Below are positions 25,103 through 34,563 of a stretch of DNA of 64,000 nt, piece by piece. This DNA is from Corynebacterium jeddahense (GTDB lineage Bacteria > Actinomycetota > Actinomycetes > Mycobacteriales > Mycobacteriaceae), in the NCBI RefSeq assembly GCF_028609865.1, contig NZ_CP063194.1, forward strand, positions 1,922,001 through 1,986,000, read 5' to 3'. The position numbers and the translations under genes are program-made. The notes beneath the pieces were generated by a model. The model had not been told where the DNA came from. It ran no database searches and saw only the letters and a list, made by a program, of their open reading frames with translations. Numbering within the stretch: the first letter of the stretch is position 1; the number at the start of each line of letters is the position of its first letter.

Positions 25103-25576
25103 TTAGTAGACGTCGTCGGCGTCGGCCGGGCCCTCGCCGGCGAGCGGCAGATCCTCGATGTGCTGGGCGGCGCGCAGCTGCGCCTCGTCCCCGAAGGCGG
25201 CGGGGCGCTCGTAAGGCTCGAGCCCCTCGACCTCGATGACCGGGCAGTCGGCGTAGAGGCGGTCGAGGCCGTAGAACTCGCGCTCCGCCTCGCGCTGGAC
25301 GTGGACGACGAAGTTGCCGTAGTCGAGTAGGACCCAGCGGTTCTCCCGGTTGCCCTCGCGGCGCTTCGGCTCCACCCCGAGGTCAGTGAGGTCACCCTCG
25401 ACTTCCTCGACGATCGCGGCGACCTGGCGCTCGTTGTCCGCGGAGACGACGACGAACACGTCGGTGATGGCCATGACGTTGGATACGTCGATCACGGCGA
25501 TGTTGGTGCCGAGCTTCTCGTCGGCGGCTTTGGCGGCGACCTTCGCCCGGTCAATCGAGATCTGCGGAGCGGTCAA
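25103..25576 (-). CDS. rsfS: Ribosome silencing factor RsfS
   Basis: A 157-residue RsfS/Iojap protein that binds L14 and blocks subunit joining during starvation. The core NIAVIDVSNVMAITDVFVVVSA, then EGNRENRWVLLDYGNFVVHV, is conserved. A C-terminal extension of about 40 acidic residues is common in actinobacteria. Start TTG 25576 follows an AAGGA ribosome-binding site; it sits 69 nt after nadD in the same operon. Confidence 0.94.
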   Translation of the reverse strand: MTAPQISIDRAKVAAKAADEKLGTNIAVIDVSNVMAITDVFVVVSADNERQVAAIVEEVEGDLTDLGVEPKRREGNRENRWVLLDYGNFVVHVQREAEREFYGLDRLYADCPVIEVEGLEPYERPAAFGDEAQLRAAQHIEDLPLAGEGPADADDVY

Positions 25577-25645
25577 GTGGCAATCCTTCGTGGGTGTGTT
25601 TTGGGCACAGACCGGGCCATTGTCCCACGGCCGGCCCGCGAAACG

Positions 25646-26275
25646 CTAGTCGTAGAGCGAATTCTTGGCGATGTACTGCACCACCCCGTCCGGCACGAGG
25701 TACCAGACCGGGCGGCCCGCCGCGGCGCGGGCGCGGCAGTCGGTCGAGGAGATGGCCATCGCCGGGATCTCCACGAGGTGCACCCGCTCCTGGATGGCGG
25801 GGGGCAGCATGTCCTCGCGCAGCTCGTAGCCCGGGCGGGTGACGCCGACAAACTCGGCGAGCTGGAACATCTCCTCCCAGTCGTGCCAGGACATGATCGA
25901 CGCCAAGGCGTCCGCGCCGGTGATGAAGTACAGCTCCTCGTCCGCGAACTCCTCGCGCAGGTCCTTGAGCGTGTCGATGGTGTACGTCGGCCCCCCGCGG
26001 TCGATGTCCACGCGGGAGACGGAGAAGCGCGGGTTGGAGGCGGTGGCGATGACCGTCATGAGGTAGCGGTCCTCCGCCGGGCTGATCTGCTTGCCCTCCT
26101 TCTGCCACGGCTGGCCGGTGGGCACGAAGATGACCTCGTCGAGGGCGAAGCGGTCCGCGACCTCGCTCGCCGCGACAAGGTGGCCGTGGTGGATGGGGTC
26201 GAACGTGCCGCCCATGACGCCGATGCGCCGCGCCCGCTCGAGGGACGCCGCGAAGTGCTCCGACACGCCCGTCAC
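25646..26275 (-). CDS. nadD: Nicotinate-nucleotide adenylyltransferase
   Basis: A 209-residue enzyme that makes nicotinate adenine dinucleotide from NaMN and [18 protein letters not shown] is the nucleotidyltransferase HxGH-type motif and [12 protein letters not shown] the C-terminal ISSTxxR motif. GTG 26275 overlaps the upstream gene stop by 4 nt (GTGA). It is the third gene of an unusual coupled run: cutinase, small membrane protein, nadD. Confidence 0.94.
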   Translation of the reverse strand: MTGVSEHFAASLERARRIGVMGGTFDPIHHGHLVAASEVADRFALDEVIFVPTGQPWQKEGKQISPAEDRYLMTVIATASNPRFSVSRVDIDRGGPTYTIDTLKDLREEFADEELYFITGADALASIMSWHDWEEMFQLAEFVGVTRPGYELREDMLPPAIQERVHLVEIPAMAISSTDCRARAAAGRPVWYLVPDGVVQYIAKNSLYD

Positions 26276-26682
26276 ACCGCCTTCGGCACGAAGTGGATGT
26301 CGACGGACTCGATGAACAGCAGCGACATCCCGATCAACCCGGCCACGAGCGCACCCACGACGCCGAGCACGGCGGCGACGGCCGTCTTCTTGCCGGACTC
26401 GTCGTCCGCCCAGCGCTCCTTGCCGCTGCTCCCGTTCGCGCCGCCCTTGACCTCCTGGGTGGTGCACACCGGCTTGCCGTCCTTGTCGGTGACGGGGATG
26501 GGCTTGCTCGCCTCGTCGAGGAGCTTGTTGCCCTCGGCGTCCACCTTCCACGTGCAGTTCTCCTCGACCACGACGACGCGCTTCGTATCGCGCACCATCG
26601 TTTCGGCGGCGCCGGCGGGCGCCGCGCACACGGCCCCGAGCGCCGCTGCCGCGGCGAGCGCCGCGCCCCGCAGCCGGCGCAT
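26272..26682 (-). CDS. Small exported membrane protein, function unknown
   Basis: A 136-residue protein I do not recognise. It has an N-terminal signal peptide ([22 protein letters not shown]), an extracytoplasmic charged domain with two Cys residues (ENCTWKV and PVCTTQE) that could form a disulfide, and one C-terminal membrane helix ([23 protein letters not shown]). The ATG overlaps the cutinase stop (TAATG) and its own stop overlaps nadD. It may be a partner of the secreted cutinase. Confidence 0.75.
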   Translation of the reverse strand: MRRLRGAALAAAAALGAVCAAPAGAAETMVRDTKRVVVVEENCTWKVDAEGNKLLDEASKPIPVTDKDGKPVCTTQEVKGGANGSSGKERWADDESGKKTAVAAVLGVVGALVAGLIGMSLLFIESVDIHFVPKAV

Positions 26683-27620
26683 TAGCGGTACCGCACCTGG
26701 TCGACGAAGCGGCCAAAGGAGTCCGAAACCTGGTTGTCCCAGCGCGACGGCCAGCGGAAGTAGCGGGCGTGGTTGCCGCCGGTGGCCTGGGAGGCCTGCA
26801 GCGTCTGCACCGACAGGTCACACACCGCGTCTTGCGGCAGGCAGTAGTTCACGCGGTTGCGGGTGCCCGCCGCGGTCTTCGAGTTGAACGGCAGGAAGCC
26901 GAGCATGCCGCCCGCGCCACCGCCGGGCACGCCGACCGTCGACCAGTCGCCCGGCGCGGTGTTGGGGTTGCCGAAGTAGACCACGCCGGCGAGCTGCCCG
27001 CGCCGCGCGAGCTCGCGCTCGTGCTCGAGCAGGATCATCGCGCCCTGCGAGTACCCGGAGAGGATGTACTGCGGGTGGCAGCCGCGGGAGGCCTCGTAGT
27101 CGTTGATCATCTGCATCACGCCGGTGCGGCCGATGTTCACCGAGTCGACGAACTCGGTCGCGGCGCGGCGCGCGGTCATGAACACCGGGTTCGCCCACTG
27201 CACGGCCAGGCCGAGGGCCTGGAGGATCGTGGCGGGCACGGCGACCTCGGGCACGTCGTATTCCGGGAACGTCGCCGGATAGTAGCGCGGCTCGAGGCCG
27301 ATGACCTCGACATCCTTCATCAGCGAGTTGCCGCCGTGGGTGGCGGCGTAGCGGGCCTCGGAGCGCTGGAGGAAGGCGCGGATCGTCTCGGCCTCCCAGC
27401 CGTTCGAGGTCCACGGCGCGGCCCACGAGTAGCGGGTCGGGTAGATCTGGGTGTTCTGGCCGGAGCCGCGGGCGGCGATGAACGCGACCGCGGGGCAGCG
27501 GGTCTGGGCGTCCGCCTCCTGCACGGGTGCGACGGGAGTGAAGGTGGCGGTGACGGCGGTTGCGACGGCGGCGACGAACGTCGCAACGCGGGCGCGCAGG
27601 GAGGTACGGGATTTCAACAC
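26682..27620 (-). CDS. Secreted cutinase-family esterase
   Basis: A 312-residue exported serine esterase. The signal peptide ends near residue 38 (QEADA); the mature protein starts [15 protein letters not shown], the cutinase signature, and has GYSQGAM with the nucleophile Ser. Related corynebacterial and mycobacterial enzymes act on lipids or envelope mycolates. Start GTG 27620 lies 7 nt after TAGGGT (27633-27628), so the transcript is probably leaderless; the proA stop codon TAG is part of this -10 box. It heads the operon that continues into nadD. Confidence 0.88.
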   Translation of the reverse strand: MLKSRTSLRARVATFVAAVATAVTATFTPVAPVQEADAQTRCPAVAFIAARGSGQNTQIYPTRYSWAAPWTSNGWEAETIRAFLQRSEARYAATHGGNSLMKDVEVIGLEPRYYPATFPEYDVPEVAVPATILQALGLAVQWANPVFMTARRAATEFVDSVNIGRTGVMQMINDYEASRGCHPQYILSGYSQGAMILLEHERELARRGQLAGVVYFGNPNTAPGDWSTVGVPGGGAGGMLGFLPFNSKTAAGTRNRVNYCLPQDAVCDLSVQTLQASQATGGNHARYFRWPSRWDNQVSDSFGRFVDQVRYR

Positions 27621-27630
27621 GACGGATACC

Positions 27631-28878
27631 CTAGCGCACCTGCCCAGATCCCTCCATGATCCACTTCGTGGTGGTCAGCTCCGGCAGCGCCATCGGGCCG
27701 CGCGCGTGGAGCTTCTGGGTGGAGATGCCGATCTCGGCGCCCATGCCGAACTCCTCGCCGTCCGTGAACGCCGTCGAGGCGTTGCACGCAACGACGGCGG
27801 CGTCGACGCCGGAGGTGAAGCGTCGCAACGCATCCGCGTCCTGGGCGGCGATAGCCTCCGTGTGCCCGCTGGAGTAGCGCGCGATGTGGGCGATCGCGCC
27901 ATCCACGCCGTCGACGACGGCGCTCGCGATGTCCATGGAGAGGTACTCCTCGGCGAAGTCCGCCTCGGTCGCCGGGGTCACGCGCGCACCGAACGCGGCA
28001 TGCGTCTCGACGTCCCCGTGGACCTCCACGCCCGCCTCCTGGAGCGCGCGGATGACGGCGAGCTTGTCGTGCGCGGGCAGCGCTGCGTCGAGGAGCACCG
28101 TCTCCGTCGCGTTGCACACGCTCACCCGGCGCGTCTTGCCGTTGAGCAGGATGGCGATGGCGCGACCCAGGTCGGCGGACGCGTCGATGTAGCAGTGGCA
28201 GTTGCCGGTGCCGGTCTCGATCGTGGGCACGGTGGCGCCGGTGACCACGGACTCGATGAGGCGCGCGCTGCCGCGCGGGATGACCACGTCCACCAGCCCG
28301 CGCGCGGTGATGAGGTCACGCACCGAGTCGTGGGTCTCGCTCGGCAGGAGCTGCACCGCCTCGCGCGGCAGGCCGCGGGCGGCGAGGGTGTCCTGCAGCA
28401 CCGCCACGAGCGCCTCGTTCGTGCGCCGCGCCGTCTTCGACCCGCGCAGCAGCGCCGCGTTGCCGGACTTGAGCGCGAGGCCGAACGCGTCGACGGTGAC
28501 GTTCGGGCGCGCCTCGTACACCATGCCCATGACGCCGAGCGGCACGCGCACCTGCCGCAGTCGGATGCCGTTCGGCAGCGTGCGGCCGGCGAGCACCTCC
28601 CCCACCGGGTCGGGCAGCGACGCCACCTGGCGCAGGCCGCCGGCGATGCCCTCGATGCGCGCCGCATCGAGCGCGAGCCGGTCGAGCATCGCCTCCGCCA
28701 GCCCCGCCTGCCTGCCGCTGTCCAGGTCGAGCGCGTTCGCCTCCAAGACCTCGGCGGCGCGCTGCGTGAGCGCGTCGGCGGCGGCGGTAAGCGCCGCGTC
28801 CTTCTCCGGCGTGGGCAGCGCGGCGAGCGCCGGCGCGACCTCCTTCGCCCGCCGGGCTTGCTCGTATACCTCGTTCAC
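27631..28878 (-). CDS. proA: Gamma-glutamyl phosphate reductase
   Basis: A 415-residue enzyme of proline synthesis that reduces gamma-glutamyl phosphate to the semialdehyde with [32 protein letters not shown] and the active-site Cys region [13 protein letters not shown] are all present. Start GTG 28878 is 2 nt after the dehydrogenase stop. The order proB, 2-hydroxyacid dehydrogenase, proA is the one known from C. glutamicum. Confidence 0.95.
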   Translation of the reverse strand: MNEVYEQARRAKEVAPALAALPTPEKDAALTAAADALTQRAAEVLEANALDLDSGRQAGLAEAMLDRLALDAARIEGIAGGLRQVASLPDPVGEVLAGRTLPNGIRLRQVRVPLGVMGMVYEARPNVTVDAFGLALKSGNAALLRGSKTARRTNEALVAVLQDTLAARGLPREAVQLLPSETHDSVRDLITARGLVDVVIPRGSARLIESVVTGATVPTIETGTGNCHCYIDASADLGRAIAILLNGKTRRVSVCNATETVLLDAALPAHDKLAVIRALQEAGVEVHGDVETHAAFGARVTPATEADFAEEYLSMDIASAVVDGVDGAIAHIARYSSGHTEAIAAQDADALRRFTSGVDAAVVACNASTAFTDGEEFGMGAEIGISTQKLHARGPMALPELTTTKWIMEGSGQVR

Positions 28879-28880
28879 GC

Positions 28881-29789
28881 CTAGTACCCCGCCTCGACGT
28901 CGACCTCGGTCGCCATCGTCTCGCCCGCAGCGAAGAGCTCCCAGTTCCGCGCGGCGAGCCCGCCGATGCGGCGCATCATGAACCGCGGGATATTCGCCGT
29001 GTGCGGCGTGATCACGCAGTTGTCCAGGCCCCACAGCGGGTGGTCGGCGGGCAGCGGCTCGGGCTCGGTGACGTCGAGGCCGGCCCCGCGCAGGTGGCCG
29101 TTGAGCAGCGACTGCGTGAGCGCCTGCGTATCGACGAGCGGGCCGCGCCCCACGTTGACCACCACCGCGCCGTCCTTCATCTTCCCGAGCGTGTCGGCGT
29201 TGACCATGTGGCGCGTGGCGTCCGTGAGCGGGGCGAGCAGGACGAAGTAGTCGTTGTCCGCCCAGACCTCGTCGGTGAGCGTGACGGTGCGGTTCGCGCC
29301 CTCGACCGGGTTGCCGGAGCGATTGACCGCCGTGATGTCCATGCCGAACGGCGCGAGGAAGCGGATGAGCGTTTTGCCGATGCCGCCGGCGCCGATGAGC
29401 GCGAGCTTCTTGTCGTCGAAAAGGTACTGCTTCTCCGCGAAGAGCTGGGTGTTGTTCCACTCGGGGCGCACGGCCTTGAGGCGGTGCTCGATGGCGAGCA
29501 GCAGCGCGAGGGTGGACTCGGCCACCGTGTCGTCGTAGAGCCCGCCGGCGTTGGCGAAGCGGACGCCGTGCTTCGCGTGTGTGGCGAAGACGTCCTGCAG
29601 GTTCTCCACGCCCGCGTAGACGATCTGCACGACCTTGACCGATTCCGGCAGCTCGTCCGGGAAGTCCTTCGGCCCGCCGCCGAAGATCACCATGTCCGGG
29701 TTGTCCTCGAGCGCGACGTGCTCGTGGCCGTTCGCCTCGAGGTCCGCGATCGGCTCGTCCTTGGGCTTGGGCAGGTAGGCGAATTTCAT
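28881..29789 (-). CDS. D-isomer-specific 2-hydroxyacid dehydrogenase between proB and proA
   Basis: A 302-residue NAD-dependent dehydrogenase. [21 protein letters not shown] is the Rossmann motif; [10 protein letters not shown] and HTAN (catalytic His) follow. The corresponding C. glutamicum gene is called unkdh and its substrate is unknown. Start ATG 29789 is preferred to TTG 29798 because TACCCT (29803-29798) is 8 nt upstream. It carries an 11-mer copy at 29126. Confidence 0.88.
   Translation of the reverse strand: MKFAYLPKPKDEPIADLEANGHEHVALEDNPDMVIFGGGPKDFPDELPESVKVVQIVYAGVENLQDVFATHAKHGVRFANAGGLYDDTVAESTLALLLAIEHRLKAVRPEWNNTQLFAEKQYLFDDKKLALIGAGGIGKTLIRFLAPFGMDITAVNRSGNPVEGANRTVTLTDEVWADNDYFVLLAPLTDATRHMVNADTLGKMKDGAVVVNVGRGPLVDTQALTQSLLNGHLRGAGLDVTEPEPLPADHPLWGLDNCVITPHTANIPRFMMRRIGGLAARNWELFAAGETMATEVDVEAGY
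29126..29136 (+). repeat. Dispersed 11-mer, copy 8
   Basis: Exact copy in the 2-hydroxyacid dehydrogenase gene; read as Val-Asp-Thr-Gln. Confidence 0.85.
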
Positions 29790-29807
29790 GCCCGCCAAGG
29801 GTAGCGC

Positions 29808-30923
29808 CTAGAGGCGGGAGGCGTAGTTGGACAGGTAGTCCGCGTGGACGACGGCGCGGCGCTGGTGCTCCGGCAGCTCGTCGGAGCGGCGGCCGAGCAT
29901 GCCGGCGAGCTCGGCGGCGCCGTAGGCCACCTCGCCGCGGCCGATGGCCGCCGAGTCAGGGCCGAGGATCTCGACGATGTCGCCGGCGTGGAACTCGCCC
30001 TCGATGCCGGTGATGCCGACGGCGAGGAGGCTCGTGCCCCCGCGGGTGACGGCGTCGACGGCCCCGGCGTCGAGACGCAAGACGCCCTCCGCATCCGCGG
30101 CGTAGAGCGCCCAGAACTTCCACGCCGAGAGCGAGCGCTCGGGGCGGGTGTGGAACACGGTGCCCACCTGCGCCGCGCCGAGGGCCTCCTCGATCTTGTC
30201 GGCGGCGGTGAGCAGCACCGGCACCCCGCCGCGCGCCGCCAAGCGCGCCGCCGAGACCTTCGCCGCCATGCCGCCGGTGCCGAACGCTCCCCCGTCGCCG
30301 GCCTGGACAGCCTCGAGGTCGCTGCCGGTGCGCACGTCGCTGATGCGCACCGCGCGCGGGTCTGCGGGGTTGATGTCGTAGAGGGCGTCGACGTCGGAGA
30401 GCAACACGAGCGCGTCCGCGCCGACGAGCGTGGCCACGATCGCGGAGAGGCGGTCGTTGTCGCCGAAGCGCATCTCCGAGGTGGCGACGGTGTCGTTCTC
30501 GTTGACGATCGGCACCGCGCCCATCTGCCGCAGCCTGTCGATCGTGCGCTGCGCGTTGCGGGCGCGCTCGCGCGACCCGGCGTCGGACTGCGTGAGTAGC
30601 ACCTGCCCGACCGTGCGCCCGTAGCGAGCGAAGGAGGCGCCCCAGACCTGCGCGAGGTGGATCTGGCCGACCGCGGCGGCGGCCTGCTTCGTGGCTAGGT
30701 CGCGCGGGCGCGCCTTCAGGCCGAGCGGCGCCATCCCTGCGGCGATGGCGCCGGAGGACACGACGACGACGTCGCAGCCGCGGGCGATGCGACCCTCGAT
30801 CGCGTCGACGATGCGGTCGATCTTTGCGGGATCCAGCGCACCGGTGCCGTCGACGAGGGACGACGTACCCAGCTTCACCACGATCTTGCGCGCCGACGCG
30901 ATTGTGTCTCTCAGCTCCTCCAC
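29808..30923 (-). CDS. proB: Glutamate 5-kinase
   Basis: A 371-residue kinase for the first step of proline synthesis. [23 protein letters not shown] and NENDTVAT are kinase-domain motifs; a PUA domain ([22 protein letters not shown]) forms the C-terminus. Start GTG 30923 sits 8 nt after TACACT (30937-30932), so the mRNA is probably leaderless. It is divergent from the HNH gene at 30981. Confidence 0.95.
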   Translation of the reverse strand: MEELRDTIASARKIVVKLGTSSLVDGTGALDPAKIDRIVDAIEGRIARGCDVVVVSSGAIAAGMAPLGLKARPRDLATKQAAAAVGQIHLAQVWGASFARYGRTVGQVLLTQSDAGSRERARNAQRTIDRLRQMGAVPIVNENDTVATSEMRFGDNDRLSAIVATLVGADALVLLSDVDALYDINPADPRAVRISDVRTGSDLEAVQAGDGGAFGTGGMAAKVSAARLAARGGVPVLLTAADKIEEALGAAQVGTVFHTRPERSLSAWKFWALYAADAEGVLRLDAGAVDAVTRGGTSLLAVGITGIEGEFHAGDIVEILGPDSAAIGRGEVAYGAAELAGMLGRRSDELPEHQRRAVVHADYLSNYASRL

Positions 30924-30945
30924 GCCGTGCGAGTGTAGCGGACTA

Positions 30946-30973
30946 TTGACTATTTCGGTTGACTGGCTATTAT
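30946..30973 (+). promoter_or_regulatory. Strong promoter of the first HNH gene
   Basis: TTGACT (30946-30951), 16-bp spacer, TATTAT (30968-30973), with the ATG only 7 nt further on. This is the best sigma-A promoter in the window. A second TTGACT lies at 30959-30964 inside the spacer. Confidence 0.7.
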
Positions 30974-30980
30974 TCGCATC

Positions 30981-32054
30981 ATGAACGCATTTGAGACCAT
31001 GCTTTCCGCATCCGGCGAACTCGCGGTGGAGTTCCTCGCGCACTTCGATCGCGAGCGCCTCCTCGCCGCCGGGTTCAGCCCCGCGCGCGTGCGCGACTGG
31101 CGCCTCGCGCACAGCGCGTACTTCGGCGCGACGACATGGACGGCGAAGCAGCGCGAGGCGGTGGCGCTCGCGCGCTCGTCCGCGCTCACGCTCGACCAGC
31201 TCGTGCTCATCGAGAAGCGGCTGCGCAGCGTCGCCGACGACGCGCTGCGCTGGCAGCTGCGTCACCGGCTCCTCGCGTTCCGCGGCGGGTACGAGGCGCT
31301 GCAGCGCTACGCGGACGAGGTGGTGCCGAAGCCGCCGCCGAAGAAGCCGCGCGCGCAGGTGCGCTTCTGCGCGGCCATCCTCGGCATGCGCACGATGATC
31401 GTCACCGCCCCCGAGCGCGACATCACCGACATCGAGCACCGCCTGCGCCAGGACCTCGACCCCGAGCTCCCCGAGGCTCCCCAGATGGTAGCACCGCTTT
31501 TCGACGCCCTCCGGGACGGCGACGCCGGCATCGCCCACGCCGTGCCGCGCCCGCTGCTCCTCGTCCCGGTCGAGGAGCACTGCCGCATCCTCGCCGGCTC
31601 CGGCGACGACGTAGTCCTCGGCCTTTCCGACGGCACGACCATGACCGGCGCCGAGTACCTCCAAGAACACTTCGGCGACGTGCTCGAGGTGGCGGCGTTC
31701 CACCCCGCGGCCGGGCCGGTGAACATGTACCACACCGAGCGCTTCGCCAACCAGAAACAGCGCGACCTGCTGCGCGCGGCCCAGCCCATGTGCCCCGTGC
31801 CGGATTGCCGGCGCGCCGCGGACTTCTGCGAGTTCCACCACATCACCCCGTGGAAGCACGGCGGAAAGACGAACCTCGACAACTTGGCGCCGCTGTGCAG
31901 ATACCACAACCGCACGAACGACGACGACCCCGGCACCGCCAGGCGCGGCCGGATCGTGCGCCGCAACGGCCGGATCTCTTGGCGCTCCCCGTTCGACCGC
32001 GACGCAGTCAACGCGCGCGGGCCCCGCGGCGCGATGGAACTGCTCTTCGGCTAG
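30981..32054 (+). CDS. HNH endonuclease-motif protein (13E12/DUF222-like), first copy
   Basis: A 357-residue protein. The N-terminal helical domain includes [15 protein letters not shown] and [20 protein letters not shown]. The C-terminal HNH motif (about residues 285-313) runs [25 protein letters not shown], with zinc-type Cys pairs before it. It closely resembles the protein at 62086-63126, and both end in GAMELLF. Families like this are multi-copy in actinobacteria and may be mobile; a nuclease role is likely from the motif, but the target is unknown. Leaderless start. Confidence 0.85.
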   Translation: MNAFETMLSASGELAVEFLAHFDRERLLAAGFSPARVRDWRLAHSAYFGATTWTAKQREAVALARSSALTLDQLVLIEKRLRSVADDALRWQLRHRLLAFRGGYEALQRYADEVVPKPPPKKPRAQVRFCAAILGMRTMIVTAPERDITDIEHRLRQDLDPELPEAPQMVAPLFDALRDGDAGIAHAVPRPLLLVPVEEHCRILAGSGDDVVLGLSDGTTMTGAEYLQEHFGDVLEVAAFHPAAGPVNMYHTERFANQKQRDLLRAAQPMCPVPDCRRAADFCEFHHITPWKHGGKTNLDNLAPLCRYHNRTNDDDPGTARRGRIVRRNGRISWRSPFDRDAVNARGPRGAMELLFG

Positions 32055-32109
32055 CCCCCGCGCCCGGTAAACGGCGACCGCACCCAGTGCGGCCGCCCGT
32101 TCAGCGTGC

Positions 32110-33615
32110 CTAGCCCTGCCAACGCTCCCGATCCGCCTGCTCGTCGGAGCCGTAGTCGTACTCGTCGATGAGGCCGCGGCGGGCCTGGGAGGCGCGCTTG
32201 CGCTCGGCCGCCGACGCGCGGTCCGTGCCGCCGAGGCGCGCGTCCTGGCCGCGGCCCGCCATCGTCGGGTCGCCGCCGATCGAGGGCTCCCAGTCGAAGG
32301 AGATCTCGCCGATGGTGACGGTGTCGCCCTCGTGCGCGCCGAGCTTGCGCAGCATGTCCTCCACGCCCGCCTTGTTCAGGCGGTCGGAGAGGTAGCCCAC
32401 GGCCTCGTCGTTCTCGAAGTCGGTCTGGCGCACCCAGCGCTCCACCTTCTCGCCCGTGACCAGCCAGCCCTCGGGATAGAACGGGTCGCGGATGACCTCG
32501 ATGCCTTCCTCGTCGCGGCGGCCGACGGCTTTGGGGCGGATGACCTGTGGTGCGTCGATACGCTGGGGACGCGGGCGGGATGCGCGCGAGCGCTTCACGA
32601 TGTCCCACATCGCCCACTTCAGCTCGTCGAGACCCTCGCGCGTCGCCGTCGAGATCATGTGCACCGGCCAGCCGAACTTCGCCTCGATGTCGCCGGCGAG
32701 GAACTCCGCGAGCTCCTTCGCCTCGGGCACGTCCATCTTGTTCAGCACCACGAGGCGGGGGCGCTCCCGCAGGTCGCCGAGACCGGAGTCCATGTCGAGC
32801 GCCTCCGCGTACGAATCGAGCTCGCGCTCGAGCGCCTCGATGTCCGAGATCGGGTCGCGCCCGGGCTCCATCGTGGCGACGTCGACGACGTGCGCGAGCA
32901 CCGCGGTCCGCTCGATGTGGCGCAGGAAGTCGAGGCCCAGGCCCTTGCCCTCGCTCGCGCCCGGGATGAGCCCCGGCACGTCCGCGATGGTGAACGTGTC
33001 GTGCCCCACGGTGACCACGCCCAGGTTGGGCACAAGGGTGGTGAACGGGTAGTCCGCGATCTTCGGCTTCGCGGCGGAGAGCACCGAGATGAGCGACGAC
33101 TTGCCCGCCGACGGGAAGCCGACGAGCCCGACGTCCGCCATCGACTTCAGCTCGAGGATGAGGTCGTGCGCCTCGCCCGGCTCGCCCTTGAGAGCGAACC
33201 CGGGTGCCTTGCGTTTCGCCGTCGCTAAGGCGGCGTTGCCCAAGCCCCCGTAGCCGCCCTCCGCGGCGATGAAGCGGGTGCCGGGGACGGTGAGGTCCGC
33301 GAGCACCTCGCCGTCCTCGCTGCGCACCACCGTGCCCACCGGCACCTCGAGCACGAGATCCTCGCCGCGCGCGCCGTTGCGCCAGTCGCCCTCGCCGTTG
33401 CCGCCGCGGCCCGACTTCACGTGCGGGCGGTACTGGAAGTCCAGCAGCGTGTGCACCTGCGTGGATACCTCGAGGACGATGTCGCCGCCGTGGCCGCCGT
33501 TGCCGCCGTCCGGCCCGCCGAGCGGCTTGAACTTCTCGCGGTGCACGGACGCGCAGCCGTGCCCGCCGTCGCCCGCCTGGAGGTGCAGGGTGGCGCGGTC
33601 AACGAATTGGGCCAT
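32110..33615 (-). CDS. obg: GTPase Obg/CgtA
   Basis: A 501-residue ribosome-associated GTPase. The N-terminal Gly-rich Obg fold (residues 1-160, [14 protein letters not shown]) is followed by the G domain ([23 protein letters not shown]) and the OCT C-terminal domain (about 350-440). A charged tail of about 45 residues ends the protein. The start ATG 33615 has an AAAGG ribosome-binding site. A strong terminator separates it from rpmA upstream, so it is expressed by read-through or by its own promoter. Confidence 0.95.
   Translation of the reverse strand: MAQFVDRATLHLQAGDGGHGCASVHREKFKPLGGPDGGNGGHGGDIVLEVSTQVHTLLDFQYRPHVKSGRGGNGEGDWRNGARGEDLVLEVPVGTVVRSEDGEVLADLTVPGTRFIAAEGGYGGLGNAALATAKRKAPGFALKGEPGEAHDLILELKSMADVGLVGFPSAGKSSLISVLSAAKPKIADYPFTTLVPNLGVVTVGHDTFTIADVPGLIPGASEGKGLGLDFLRHIERTAVLAHVVDVATMEPGRDPISDIEALERELDSYAEALDMDSGLGDLRERPRLVVLNKMDVPEAKELAEFLAGDIEAKFGWPVHMISTATREGLDELKWAMWDIVKRSRASRPRPQRIDAPQVIRPKAVGRRDEEGIEVIRDPFYPEGWLVTGEKVERWVRQTDFENDEAVGYLSDRLNKAGVEDMLRKLGAHEGDTVTIGEISFDWEPSIGGDPTMAGRGQDARLGGTDRASAAERKRASQARRGLIDEYDYGSDEQADRERWQG
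32553..32563 (-). repeat. Dispersed 11-mer, copy 9
   Basis: Exact copy in obg, in the linker between the G domain and the OCT domain; read as Arg-Ile-Asp. Confidence 0.85.
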
Positions 33616-33649
33616 GGTGAAAACCGCCTTTCATCAATCACGACAAGGA

Positions 33650-33693
33650 TAAAGAAAAAGCGCCGCGGCCCGAATGCACGGACCCGCGGCGCT
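33650..33693 (-). terminator. rplU-rpmA terminator
   Basis: On the minus strand, a perfect 10-bp stem AGCGCCGCGG/CCGCGGCGCT (33693-33684 with 33668-33659) is followed by TTTTTCTTT. It lies between rpmA and obg. Confidence 0.85.
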
Positions 33694-33706
33694 CGACGAA
33701 AACGCG

Positions 33707-34051
33707 TTACGCGGTGGCGGTCGCCTCTGCGGCGGTACCCTCCTCGACAACGCCCGCCGCCTCGGCCTGCTCGAGGACCTCGGAGGCGACGCCGGCGCCG
33801 TCGGCCGGGACGATGTTCACGATGCGGCGCTTACGCTTGATGCCGAACTGGACGGAGCCAGCGGTCCGCGCGAACAGCGTGTCGTCGCCACCGCGGCCGA
33901 CGTTGTCGCCCGGGTGGAACTTGGTGCCGCGCTGGCGGACGATGATCTCGCCGGCCTTGACCTGCTGGCCACCGAAGCGCTTCACACCGAGGCGCTTGGA
34001 CTCAGAGTCACGACCGTTCGCGGAGCTGGATGCACCCTTCTTGTGTGCCAT
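33707..34051 (-). CDS. rpmA: 50S ribosomal protein L27 with a C-terminal extension
   Basis: A 114-residue protein; typical L27 is 84-90. Residues 1-85 are normal ([21 protein letters not shown] start, [34 protein letters not shown]). The last 30 residues are an Ala/Glu-rich tail ([25 protein letters not shown]). The tail is real in frame and precedes a good terminator. AGGAG ribosome-binding site. It is co-transcribed with rplU (21-nt gap). Confidence 0.95.
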   Translation of the reverse strand: MAHKKGASSSANGRDSESKRLGVKRFGGQQVKAGEIIVRQRGTKFHPGDNVGRGGDDTLFARTAGSVQFGIKRKRRIVNIVPADGAGVASEVLEQAEAAGVVEEGTAAEATATA

Positions 34052-34072
34052 TGTTCAAACTCTCCTAAGTTG

Positions 34073-34378
34073 TTACTTGATGCCGGTGATCTTGACGGTG
34101 GTCAGCTGCTGGCGGTGGCCCTGACGCTTCTTGTAGCCGGTCTTGTTCTTGTACTTGAGAATGTCGACCTTCTTGCCCTTGCCCTGCTCAACGATCTCCG
34201 CGGAGACGTTGACCTTGGAAAGCGCGTCCGCACCCGAGGTGACGTCTGCCCCATCGACGAGAAGGACCGGGGTGAGTTCGACCTTGTCGCCTGCTTCACC
34301 CTCAAGCTTCTCGACCTTGACGAGGTCGCCCTCGGCAACCTTGTACTGCTTGCCGCCGGTCTTGACGATCGCGTACAT
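34073..34378 (-). CDS. rplU: 50S ribosomal protein L21
   Basis: A 101-residue protein of standard length, with [18 protein letters not shown] at the start and the [13 protein letters not shown] ending that contacts 23S rRNA. It has an AAGGGG ribosome-binding site, a long leader and its own promoter, and is followed by rpmA. Confidence 0.97.
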   Translation of the reverse strand: MYAIVKTGGKQYKVAEGDLVKVEKLEGEAGDKVELTPVLLVDGADVTSGADALSKVNVSAEIVEQGKGKKVDILKYKNKTGYKKRQGHRQQLTTVKITGIK

Positions 34379-34405
34379 AGAGGGTTACCCCTTATCTCTA
34401 CTCGC

Positions 34406-34431
34406 CCACCCCCGGCATGCCACGGGGGTGG
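34406..34431 (-). promoter_or_regulatory. Hairpin in the rplU leader
   Basis: CCACCCCC (34406-34413) pairs with GGGGGTGG (34424-34431), 10-nt loop, ending about 20 nt before the rplU ribosome-binding site. It has no T-run. It could serve feedback control by L21, which is speculative. Confidence 0.4.
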
Positions 34432-34527
34432 AATGGAACAGTGTGAGCGTTTCGGGGCCCATCGTGAGCCAGCCGTGCCCGCATGCGTAGGCAACGAGGC
34501 AGCTCGCCCCGAAACAGCGACTCGGCA

Positions 34528-34557
34528 AGACTACACCGGCACCTCGCCCGTTATCAA
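34528..34557 (-). promoter_or_regulatory. rplU-rpmA promoter
   Basis: On the minus strand TTGATA (34557-34552), 18-bp spacer, TAGTCT (34533-34528). Predicted leader of about 140 nt. Confidence 0.6.
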
Positions 34558-34563
34558 ACCGCG

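Noticed and set aside
32055..32109. CCGCAC/GTGCGG hairpin between the first HNH gene and obg as a terminator
   Set aside because: The stem is 6 bp with a 3-nt loop and no T-run on either strand.
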